Shown here: positions 56,898 through 64,000 of the stretch, piece by piece
How positions within the stretch are numbered: position 1 is the stretch's first letter
Layout of the letters: the number at the start of each line of letters is the position of its first letter
Origin: Massilia brevitalea
Lineage (GTDB): Bacteria > Pseudomonadota > Gammaproteobacteria > Burkholderiales > Burkholderiaceae_D
Direction: 5' to 3'
NCBI RefSeq assembly: GCF_030711405.1
Contig: NZ_JAULSI010000022.1
Location: 18,561-82,560 of the forward strand
Length of the DNA stretch: 64,000 bases
Made by a program: the position numbers and the translations under genes
Notes under the pieces: model-generated
Database searches by the model: none
Told to the model about the DNA's origin: nothing
Seen by the model: the letters and a program-made list of their open reading frames with translations, nothing else

Positions 56898-58088
56898 ATG
56901 AATCTTCTCGACTGGCATCGCGTCTTCGACGGCTGCGCCGACCTGGATGCGATCCACGGCCGCTGGCAGGACGCGGCGCAGGCGCATTACCTGAATCCGG
57001 GCCATGCGACGCCGGAATACCAGGATACCCTGCTCTCCTTCATCGCCACCGCCGCGCTGCCGGCGCCCCTGAAACTGGGCGCCCTGCTGGCCTGCGTGAG
57101 CGGCTACGACTTCGACCTGCGGCTGGCGCTCGGGGTGCTCGACGACCTGAACGACGATACCGCCTATACCGACTGGCCCGCGGCCCTTGCCGATACGGCT
57201 GGCCTGCTCGGCCCCTGCCCAGTATTCGCGGCGCGCGACCCGGCGCTTGCGCATTTCGCGCTCGGCCGCCTGGCCAGCCTGCGCGAGGCGCTGCGCTGGA
57301 ACGGGCAAGACCACGCGCACTGGCGCGCGGCGTTCTGGACTGCGTATGCCGCTCTCGCCTGCCGCTGGGCCGACGCCGCCGCGCTCGACCTGGCGCTGGC
57401 GCGCGGCGCTCGCTTCGAAGACCTGGTCCCCCATGCACTCGACGTGCTTGCCGAAGGCATCCACTCGCCGGCACTGGATGCGCCCTATTACACCGAGGAC
57501 CGCAGCAACGCCGACTACCTCGCCCTCATCGACCGCCTGCGCGCACTTGGTCTCGACCTGCGACGGGAGTCGGTGACGGTGCTTGTAGCAGCGGCCCGCG
57601 TCGACAATGCGCAGATGCTGGAACAACTGGCCGCGCGCGGCGCCGACCTGGCGCTGGCCGGGCCGCAGGCGTTGGTCACGGCCGCGTCGCGCGCCGCCCA
57701 CGATGCCGTCGCCTGGCTGCTCGAACACGGCGTAAACGGACCCGGCGCGCTCGACGACGCCCTGCTGGCAGCGGTGTCGGCGCTCGACGAGACCCTGGTC
57801 GAGATGCTGTTCGACGCCGGCGCCAGCCTCGGCGCGCTGCAGGAGCAGGCCCTGTGCACGGCGTGCGCGGCAAGGCCTTTCGACCTGTACAACGGCGAAA
57901 CCGAATTCATCGTGCAGCGGGCCGACATGCTGGTCTTGCTGGCGGGGCGCGGCGCGCCCATGGACCACCCGCGCTTCATCGCCAGCCTGCGCTCTGCCGC
58001 CCAGGGACCGAGGCTGCTGGCGGCCTTGGGCGGCCATCCCGGCCTGGAAGCGCGGCATCGGCAAGTCCTTGGCGCCGCCGCGGCTTGA
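56898..58088 (+). CDS. Ankyrin-like repeat protein
   Basis: 396 residues with no signal peptide. Residues 170-330 show repeats of the type VTVLVAAARVDNAQMLEQLAARGADL, LVTAASRAAHDAVAWLLEHGV and LLAAVSALDETLVEMLFDAGASL (each written in part). These match degenerate ankyrin repeats for protein binding. The first 150 residues are unrecognised (LDWHRVFDGCADLDAIHGRW). It is divergent from the CxxC-array gene and coupled by a one-base overlap to the next gene, suggesting the three work together. Confidence 0.8.
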   Translation: MNLLDWHRVFDGCADLDAIHGRWQDAAQAHYLNPGHATPEYQDTLLSFIATAALPAPLKLGALLACVSGYDFDLRLALGVLDDLNDDTAYTDWPAALADTAGLLGPCPVFAARDPALAHFALGRLASLREALRWNGQDHAHWRAAFWTAYAALACRWADAAALDLALARGARFEDLVPHALDVLAEGIHSPALDAPYYTEDRSNADYLALIDRLRALGLDLRRESVTVLVAAARVDNAQMLEQLAARGADLALAGPQALVTAASRAAHDAVAWLLEHGVNGPGALDDALLAAVSALDETLVEMLFDAGASLGALQEQALCTACAARPFDLYNGETEFIVQRADMLVLLAGRGAPMDHPRFIASLRSAAQGPRLLAALGGHPGLEARHRQVLGAAAA

Positions 58089-58666
58089 TGCCCATGGAAG
58101 ACGCCATCGCCATGGACGACCGGGTGCGCCAGGACCTGGCCAGGCTGGCCGCGGCCGGCCTGCAATTGCCCGCGTTTCTCGTGCTGTCCACGAAGCCCGA
58201 TGGCAGGCTGGTGTGGCTTGAAGCCGGACTCGTTCCCGTTGCCGAGCACTGGCTGGCCAGCGCTTGCCGCGAGCCGCTGCTGCCGCAGGCATGTGAGCTG
58301 GTGTCGCAGCTTGCCGTGGCCATGTCCGGGGTGCTGGACAGCTTCCTGGCGCTGCATGCGGGCGCCGGCGTCAGCGAGCAGCAGCAGCGCTGGATGGCCT
58401 GGGACATGCAGCGCGCGGTGGTGCTTGCCTGGCTCGGCAACACCGGCGTAAGGGAAGTGAATGCGGCGGCGCTGGCCTGGAGCCGGATGCCGCAGGCGGC
58501 GCATCCTGGCGATGAAGCCGATGCCGCCTCGCGCGCCTGGGACCTGGTTCACGCGCTGCCCGGGCTGTCCCCGCTACGCGAGTGCCTGCTGCGCCAGTTG
58601 GCGCAGCCGCCTGCGGTGGAGCCGGACGCGGCGCCGCGCATCTGCGGCATGCGGCCGATCGGGTGA
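58088..58666 (+). CDS. Hypothetical partner of the ankyrin-like gene
   Basis: 192 residues starting at an ATG overlapping the ankyrin stop by one base (TGATG); a second ATG two codons later is possible. Mostly helical, with LVWLEAGLVPVAEHWLASAC, MAWDMQRAVVLAWLGNTG and SRAWDLVHALPGLSPLREC. I recognise no family. Translational coupling says the product is needed with the ankyrin protein. Confidence 0.7.
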   Translation: MPMEDAIAMDDRVRQDLARLAAAGLQLPAFLVLSTKPDGRLVWLEAGLVPVAEHWLASACREPLLPQACELVSQLAVAMSGVLDSFLALHAGAGVSEQQQRWMAWDMQRAVVLAWLGNTGVREVNAAALAWSRMPQAAHPGDEADAASRAWDLVHALPGLSPLRECLLRQLAQPPAVEPDAAPRICGMRPIG

Positions 58667-58772
58667 CATATCCAGAAAGCCGCTTGCCTGTGTCAACAAG
58701 AATCCTGACCAGGATTATTTATTGTCATGTATCTTTTCTTTGAATAACGCTGCCAACCTACGCAAAGGTCTT

Positions 58773-59366
58773 ATGAAAAAGTCGCTTCTCAACACGTTCG
58801 CACTTCCCCTGCTCGTACTCCTCAACTGGAATGCGGCCCATGCCGCGACCGGTCCACTGGACAGCATAGAAAGCGAGCTCATTGCCAAAAATTTTCCTCT
58901 CGGTACAGAGATTGGAGTCGATACCGGAAACGCTGACGTGAACAAGATGGCGGGATGCTTACAGGTCAAGACCTTCGAGATTGTCGAAAACAATGCGCTT
59001 GGACAGGTCATCGTCGCACTATGCAAGGACGGTGAATTTAGTCCGCGCAATATCGATGCAGCGTTTGCCAAGCGCGTTGCCGATGCCAGGAATTTACTGG
59101 AAAGCCTGCCTCCACCTGCTGCGCAGTTCATGCTTGCCGGCCTGGACCCAGTCGCGGTTTCCCTGGCAAACGGCAGGCAGGGAAAGGCGCTGACATTGCC
59201 GGTGATCGGACATGGATTTGCCCTGATTCCGTTTGCCTACGCGCTCACGCCCGGGGAAGACATGACCATTGTCGTGCAGGCACACCTGAATCCGAATGCG
59301 CCACGCAACCTGACCAAGCCGATTGGGGTGTTGTTGCAAGCGATTGATCAGCGTCTCGCTCGCTAG
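58773..59366 (+). CDS. Secreted hypothetical protein
   Basis: 197 residues with a signal peptide (1-25, ending AHA-A). The mature part is unrecognised: SIESELIAKNFPLGTEIGV, MAGCLQVKTFEIVENNALG, ESLPPPAAQFMLAGLDPV, GHGFALIPFAYALTPGEDM. It has two cysteines (in AGCLQ and ALCKDG) that could bond. The gene stands alone and is convergent with dnaE2. Codon bias is more relaxed than in the neighbours. Confidence 0.7.
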   Translation: MKKSLLNTFALPLLVLLNWNAAHAATGPLDSIESELIAKNFPLGTEIGVDTGNADVNKMAGCLQVKTFEIVENNALGQVIVALCKDGEFSPRNIDAAFAKRVADARNLLESLPPPAAQFMLAGLDPVAVSLANGRQGKALTLPVIGHGFALIPFAYALTPGEDMTIVVQAHLNPNAPRNLTKPIGVLLQAIDQRLAR

Positions 59367-59414
59367 CTGGCCGCGCCACGAAGCGCTCGGGTAACGCCCA
59401 TCGATTCCTGTAGA

Positions 59415-59439
59415 GGCCCGGCAATGACCCTGCCGGGCC
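59415..59439. terminator. Hairpin between convergent genes
   Basis: Perfect 9-bp arms GGCCCGGCA / TGCCGGGCC with a 7-base loop, between the secreted-protein gene and dnaE2. No T run on either side; probably a bidirectional, weak or Rho-assisted terminator. Confidence 0.5.
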
Positions 59440-59463
59440 GCAGCGATCGCCACTCTCTCCGCT

Positions 59464-62400
59464 TTAACAAAAATCCCGGCTGTGCGTCGCCAGCCTGCCC
59501 AGCAGATGCGACATGTCCACCAGCCGCTTCGCCACCAGGTGCTTCACCTGGCCCTGGCTTTGCCAGACCCCGTACACGCCCAGCAGATGCGCCCCCAGCA
59601 CTTCGCGCCGCTGCTGCTCGACCAGGTCCGGCCAGACGATCACGTTCACGTTTCCGGTCTCGTCTTCCAGCGTCACGAACAGCACGCCCTTGGCGGTGCC
59701 GGGACGCTGGCGCACGGTGACGATGCCGCAGCCGCGCGCCAGCTGGCCGTCGGCGTACTGGTTCAGTACGGACGCCGGCATGAAGCGTTGCTTGAGCAGC
59801 TGCTTCCTCAGCAGCGCCAGCGGATGCCGCCCCAGCGTCAGCCCCTGCGCGCGGTAGTCGCCGACGATCTCGTCGCCCTCGCTCGGCGCCGCCAACGCCG
59901 GCATCTCTTCATCCACCGTGGTCGGGCGCAACAAGTCGCGGTCCGGCACCGCCCCCACGGCTTGCCACAAGGCTTCGCGCCGGTGCCCGGCCAGCGAACG
60001 CAAGGCATTCGCACCCGCCAGCACCTGCAGATCCGCCCGGTCCAAGGCTGCCCTGCGCGCCAGGTCGGCCACGCTGTCGAACGGCTGGATCGCGCGCGCG
60101 TCTTCGATGCGCGCCACGCTTTCTCTGCTCATGCCGCGCTGTAGCGACAGGCCGAGACGCACGGCCGGCTGGCGCGTGCGGTCGTGCAGTTCTTCCAGCG
60201 TCGAATCCCAGCCGCTGATGTTGACGTCCACCGGCCGCACCTCGATGCCGTGGCGCTGCGCATCCTGCACCAGTTGCGAGGGGCTGTAGAAGCCCATCGG
60301 CTGGCTGTTGAGCAGCGCGCACAGGAAGGCGGCCGGCTCGTGGCACTTGACCCAGGAACTGGCATAGGCGAGCAGCGCGAAGCTGGCCGCGTGCGACTCG
60401 GGGAAGCCGTATTCGCCGAAGCCCTGGATCTGGCTGAATATCTGCTCGGCGAAGGCCAGGTCGTAGCCGCGCTCCAGCATGCCGCGCACGATGCGGTCGT
60501 AATAATGTTCGAGGCCGCCCTTGCGCTTCCAGGCCGCCATCGCGCGGCGCAGCTGGTCGGCCTCGCCCGGCGTGAAGCCGGCGCCGAGGATCGCCACCTG
60601 CATCACCTGCTCCTGGAAGATCGGCACCCCCAGCGTGCGCGCCAGCGCCACCTTCATCTGCTCGCTCGGATACACCACCGGTTCCAGCCCCTGGCGCCGC
60701 CGCAAGTAGGGGTGCACCATGCCGCCCTGGATCGGCCCTGGCCGCACCACCGCCACCTCGATCACCAGGTCGTAGAAGACGCGCGGCTTCATGCGCGGCA
60801 GCATGCTCATTTGCGCGCGCGATTCGATCTGGAACACGCCCACCGTGTCGGCGGCGCAGATCATGTCGTAGGTGGCCTGGTCGTCGGACGGGATGTCCTG
60901 CATCTCGAAGACGATGTCGTGGCGCAGGCTCACCAGTGCCAGCGCGCGCCGCAGCATCGACAGCATGCCCAGCGCCAGCACGTCGACCTTCATCAGGCCC
61001 AGTTCTTCGAGGTCGTTCTTGTCCCACTGGATGACGCTGCGGTCAAGCATGGCCGCGTTCTCGATCGGCACCAGGCGCGAGAGCTTGCCGCGCGCGATGA
61101 CGAAGCCGCCCGGGTGCTGCGACAGATGGCGCGGGAAGTTCAGCAGCTGCTGCGCCAGCGTGGCCCATTGCAGCGACAGCGGCGCCTCCGGATCGAGGCC
61201 GCATTCGCCCAGGCGCATCAAGAGATCGTTCTTGCTGTCGAACCAGTGGTGGTTCTTGCACACCTTTTCGATGATGGCGAGGTCGATGCCGAGTGCACGG
61301 CCGCTGTCGCGCAGCGCGCTTTTCGGGCGGTAGCTGATCACCACCGCCGCCAGCGCCGCGCGCATTCGCCCGTACTTGCTGTAGATGTACTGGATGACCT
61401 CTTCGCGGCGCTGGTGCTCGAAGTCGACGTCGATGTCCGGCGGCTCGTTGCGCTCCTTCGAGATGAAGCGTTCGAACAGCAGGTTCGCGCGGGCCGGATC
61501 GACCTCGGTAATGCCGAGGCAGTAGCAGACCGCCGAATTCGCGGCCGAGCCGCGGCCCTGGCACAGGATTTCCTGTGAGCGGGCGAAGCGCACGATGTCG
61601 TACACGGTGAGAAAATAGTGTTCGTATTCCATCTCGGCGATCAAGCCCAGCTCGTGCTCGATCTGGGCCTGCACCTTGGCAGGAATGCCGTCGCGGAAGC
61701 GCCGGTGCGCGCCGATATAGGTTTCGCTGCGCAAGAAACTGCTGGCCGTCTGACCGGGCGGGACCACTTCGTTCGGGTACTCGTAGCGCAGTTCGTCGAG
61801 CGAGAAGGTGCAGGCCGAAGCGATACGCAGTGTCTCGCTCAGTGCTTCTTTCGAATAGATGTTCGCCAGGCGCAGGCGCGCGCGCAGGTGCTGCTCGGCG
61901 TTCTGCGCCAGGCCATAGCCGCATTCGGCCACGGGTTTGTTCAGGCGGGTGGCGGTGAGCGTGTCCTGCAAGGGCTTGCGGGACCGCACGTGCATGGTCA
62001 CGTGCCCGAGCGCGACGATCGGCAGGCCATGCTGCCAGCCCACCTCTTCCACCGTGACGCGGTGCGCTTCATCGAGCGCGCGGTGCAGCAGCGTCAGGCC
62101 GAGCCAGGCGCGGTTGCCGAACTGCTCGACCATCCACGCGGCCTGCGCGTGCAAGCGGTCGACGCCGGCCTGGTCGTGGCCGGGATAGCGCGGCAGCAGG
62201 ATCGCCAGGCAATCGGGCATGCCCTTCAGGTGCGCCAGTTCGCCTTGCGGGTCGGCGATATCGCCTGGCGTGAGGAAGTAGGTCCCCTTCTCGGCCCGCG
62301 TGCGCCCCAGCGTGATGAACTCGGACAGGTTGCCATAGCCATTGCGGTTCTGCGCCAGCAGGATCAGCGACAGGGCCGGGCTGCCGTCCTGTTCCTGCAG

Positions 62401-62640
62401 GTGGAAATGGGCGCCGACGACGAACGGCAAGCCTGCCTTTTTGGCCTCGGCATGGGCGCGCACTACGCCGGCCAGCGAGCATTCGTCGGTGAGCGCCAGC
62501 GCCGCATAACCCAGCTTCACCGCCCGCGCCACCAACTCCTCGGCGTGCGATGCGCCTTGCAGGAAGGAGAAGTTCGAGAGGCAGAACAGCTCGGCATAGT
62601 CGGGCAGGCCCTGCATCGATGGATCGGTCGGTATAGGCAT
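59464..62640 (-). CDS. dnaE2: Error-prone DNA polymerase DnaE2
   Basis: 1058 residues. DnaE2 is the SOS-induced C-family polymerase doing translesion synthesis with ImuA and ImuB. The PHP domain is N-terminal (FCLSNFSFLQGASHAEELV; LALTDECSLAGVV). The palm has EPPDIDVDFEHQRREEV with the catalytic aspartates near residues 400-406 and GRGSAANSAVCYCLG before it. The C-terminal OB-fold (VLFVTLEDETGNVNVIVWPD) is present. Usually it is the last gene of imuA-imuB-dnaE2; here it is alone and has its own LexA box 60 bp upstream. Confidence 0.95.
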   Translation of the reverse strand: MPIPTDPSMQGLPDYAELFCLSNFSFLQGASHAEELVARAVKLGYAALALTDECSLAGVVRAHAEAKKAGLPFVVGAHFHLQEQDGSPALSLILLAQNRNGYGNLSEFITLGRTRAEKGTYFLTPGDIADPQGELAHLKGMPDCLAILLPRYPGHDQAGVDRLHAQAAWMVEQFGNRAWLGLTLLHRALDEAHRVTVEEVGWQHGLPIVALGHVTMHVRSRKPLQDTLTATRLNKPVAECGYGLAQNAEQHLRARLRLANIYSKEALSETLRIASACTFSLDELRYEYPNEVVPPGQTASSFLRSETYIGAHRRFRDGIPAKVQAQIEHELGLIAEMEYEHYFLTVYDIVRFARSQEILCQGRGSAANSAVCYCLGITEVDPARANLLFERFISKERNEPPDIDVDFEHQRREEVIQYIYSKYGRMRAALAAVVISYRPKSALRDSGRALGIDLAIIEKVCKNHHWFDSKNDLLMRLGECGLDPEAPLSLQWATLAQQLLNFPRHLSQHPGGFVIARGKLSRLVPIENAAMLDRSVIQWDKNDLEELGLMKVDVLALGMLSMLRRALALVSLRHDIVFEMQDIPSDDQATYDMICAADTVGVFQIESRAQMSMLPRMKPRVFYDLVIEVAVVRPGPIQGGMVHPYLRRRQGLEPVVYPSEQMKVALARTLGVPIFQEQVMQVAILGAGFTPGEADQLRRAMAAWKRKGGLEHYYDRIVRGMLERGYDLAFAEQIFSQIQGFGEYGFPESHAASFALLAYASSWVKCHEPAAFLCALLNSQPMGFYSPSQLVQDAQRHGIEVRPVDVNISGWDSTLEELHDRTRQPAVRLGLSLQRGMSRESVARIEDARAIQPFDSVADLARRAALDRADLQVLAGANALRSLAGHRREALWQAVGAVPDRDLLRPTTVDEEMPALAAPSEGDEIVGDYRAQGLTLGRHPLALLRKQLLKQRFMPASVLNQYADGQLARGCGIVTVRQRPGTAKGVLFVTLEDETGNVNVIVWPDLVEQQRREVLGAHLLGVYGVWQSQGQVKHLVAKRLVDMSHLLGRLATHSRDFC

Positions 62641-62700
62641 TCTTGATAGGCTCGAGAAAACGCGGGTGACAAAAAATTAAACGTGCAAACCGCACAAAAC

Positions 62701-62720
62701 TACTGTATAAAAACACAGTA
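62701..62720. promoter_or_regulatory. LexA box (SOS operator)
   Basis: TACTGTATAAAAACACAGTA, i.e. CTGT-N8-ACAG, a near-perfect SOS box. It lies 60 bp before dnaE2 (minus strand) and 33 bp before the phzF-like gene (plus strand), so it could control both. Confidence 0.9.
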
Positions 62721-62753
62721 TAACTGACGAGGTTAATTTGGCAAGGATCAGCA

Positions 62754-63641
62754 ATGCGTGTTCATGAGTTCGATTGTTTTGGAGAAAAGCCTGGAGAAGG
62801 CAATCCGGCGTTGGTCGTCGAGAAAGGAAATGGCAACCCGGGGTGGCGCCGGGCGTTTGCGCGCGAGCGTGGGTTGACCTGTGTGTTTGTCGATCCGGTG
62901 GATGGGCGGGTCGATGCGCAGCTGGGTGCGCAGCTCAGTACGCAAGTTGGTGGGCAGGCCGATGCTCCCGGTAATGCGCCGGAGGGCGAGCCTGGCAGCG
63001 TGGCGGTACTGGATTACGTCTACCCGCACATGCGCAGTCCCTTGTGCCTGCACGCCACCCTGGCGGCGGCGCAGCTGCTGTTCGAGCAGCACGGTTCCGG
63101 CGCGCCGCTGGCCGTGAAGACGGCGATGCACGGCCAGACGCTGGTCCTGTCGCGCGCCGGAGAGCATGTGTTCGTGCGCCTGACGCGCCAGGAAGCGCCC
63201 GCGCTCGAACTGGATACCGCCCTGCCATTGCGCCTGCTGGCGGCGCCCGACCTGGTGCTGGCCAGCGCGCCGCGCGTGCTGTCGGTCGGCAGTCCGAAAT
63301 TGCTGCTGGAAGTGGCCGATGTCGACACGCTGTACGGCTTGCAGCCGGACCTGGCCCTGATCCACGTGTGGGGCAAGAACGCCGGCGTGAACGGCTGCTA
63401 CGCCTGGTGCCGTACCGGAGAGGGCGAGGTCGAAGGCCGCAACTTCAACCACCTGGAACCGATGCTGGAAGACAGCGCCACCGGCGTGGCGGCGGGTGCG
63501 CTCACGCTGTTGCTGGGCCAGGGCCTGAGCGTGCGCCAGGGCCGCGCCACCGGCCAGGCTTGCCTGATCCGTACTGGGCTGGAAGGCGATGCCGTGCTGG
63601 TCGGCGGGCTGGTGAGCCGCAACGTATCACCCGTGGCGTGA
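62754..63641 (+). CDS. PhzF family phenazine biosynthesis-like protein
   Basis: 295 residues. The diaminopimelate-epimerase-like fold opens with HEFDCFGEKPGEGNPALVV. The conserved E/GNP motif is shifted by an insertion, and DSATGVAAGAL occurs near residue 243. In true PhzF a catalytic Glu follows the first strand; the Glu before GNP may serve. No phenazine genes are near, so it is likely an isomerase of unknown substrate. The LexA box upstream is shared with dnaE2. Early codons differ from the rest of the gene (GTG, GGG), and a REP pair follows the stop. Confidence 0.85.
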   Translation: MRVHEFDCFGEKPGEGNPALVVEKGNGNPGWRRAFARERGLTCVFVDPVDGRVDAQLGAQLSTQVGGQADAPGNAPEGEPGSVAVLDYVYPHMRSPLCLHATLAAAQLLFEQHGSGAPLAVKTAMHGQTLVLSRAGEHVFVRLTRQEAPALELDTALPLRLLAAPDLVLASAPRVLSVGSPKLLLEVADVDTLYGLQPDLALIHVWGKNAGVNGCYAWCRTGEGEVEGRNFNHLEPMLEDSATGVAAGALTLLLGQGLSVRQGRATGQACLIRTGLEGDAVLVGGLVSRNVSPVA

Positions 63642-63646
63642 CTTAG

Positions 63647-63784
63647 GTAGGGTGGGCACTTGTGCCCACGCGGTCTGACCATCGGCATGCTCGCAGCCTT
63701 TGAGCTGGCCTGCAGTCTTCGCGATCCCGGAGAGTTGTAAGGTATGCTGGAGTACGACCGCGTGGGCACAAGTGCCCACCCTAC
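63647..63784. repeat. REPIN E: REP pair, heads outward
   Basis: Forward copy at 63647-63672 and reverse copy at 63759-63784, perfect complements of each other, 5 bp after the phzF stop. The 86-bp spacer is not shared with the other pairs. Confidence 0.85.
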
Positions 63785-63810
63785 GCCGCCATCGGATCGG
63801 TACGCGCTGC

Positions 63811-64000
63811 TCACAACAAAGTAATCCCCGGCAAAGCCAGCAACGAGGTCTCGCGCATCACCTGCACGAAGTCCACCAGGCAGGCATTCCCCGCCAGCCG
63901 CTTCGGCGTCACCGCATACAGCCTGCCCGTCAGCCCCTCCGGCCCGATACGCGCCCGCGCCACGTAGCCGCGCTCCAGGTAGCCGTTCACCGCCCACAGC
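63811..64000 (-). CDS. LysR-type regulator, C-terminal fragment (runs off window)
   Basis: 63 codons of a minus-strand gene whose 5' part lies beyond 64000; stop at 63811. The residues LWAVNGYLERGYVARARIG, LTGRLYAVTPKRLAGNACLV and DFVQVMRETSLLALPGITLL match the end of the effector-binding domain of LysR regulators. Third-position G is common here (GTG, GGG, CTG). The target genes are unknown. Confidence 0.6.
   Translation of the reverse strand, partial: LWAVNGYLERGYVARARIGPEGLTGRLYAVTPKRLAGNACLVDFVQVMRETSLLALPGITLL

Overview
The window reads as chromosome of a high-GC betaproteobacterium, most likely Oxalobacteraceae (Massilia/Telluria-like). This is inferred from gene content and order: pyrG-kdsA-eno-ftsB, PHP-htpX-yciO-M50-dapA-bamC, paired cyanophycin synthetases with their dedicated ABC transporter, and a PEP-CTERM protein. 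Both ends cut genes: an ABC transporter on the left and a LysR-type regulator on the right. I found no rRNA, tRNA, CRISPR array or intact IS element.

Layout. 1-5.9 kb: nitrogen-storage locus (cyanophycin ABC transporter divergent from two cphA paralogues, the first with a degenerate Mur-ligase half). 6-14.4 kb: LysE exporter, PEP-CTERM protein and a signalling cluster (CheB-CheR-PAS-kinase-receiver giant, a LOV blue-light histidine kinase broken by a 1-base frameshift, two single-domain receivers). 14.4-17.8 kb: an accessory island with a PaeR7I/XhoI-type restriction-modification pair flanked by gene debris. 17.8-30.7 kb: housekeeping (mutS, slyD, ribosomal oxygenase, bamC, dapA, M50 protease, yciO, htpX, PHP phosphatase). 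30.7-38 kb: small enzymes and stress genes (gamma carbonic anhydrase, hslO, thioesterase, dps), a RAMA-like gene preceded by repeated motifs, and a decayed radical-SAM gene. 38-44 kb: ftsB, eno, kdsA, pyrG and a chemoreceptor. 44-49 kb: a three-gene envelope operon (TPR/YaiO-like barrel, LTA-synthase-like sulfatase, secreted TIM-barrel protein). 49-55 kb: small proteins, one behind a hairpin that sequesters its ribosome binding site; a PQQ-type sugar dehydrogenase; a LysR/RidA pair; an EthD-like protein. 55-59.4 kb: a 12-CxxC zinc-ribbon-array membrane protein divergent from an ankyrin-like gene and its partner. 59.4-64 kb: SOS-controlled dnaE2 and a PhzF-family gene.

A GTAG-headed palindrome occurs ten times as five inverted pairs (REPIN/BIME-like) in intergenic gaps. 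Two pairs share an extra flank of about 27 bp and carry private tandem repeats (32 and 33 bp).

Most promising for follow-up: the SD-sequestering hairpin before the CSCWMCG protein, the CxxC-array/ankyrin locus, the LOV-kinase frameshift, the degenerate cyanophycin synthetase and the REPIN family.
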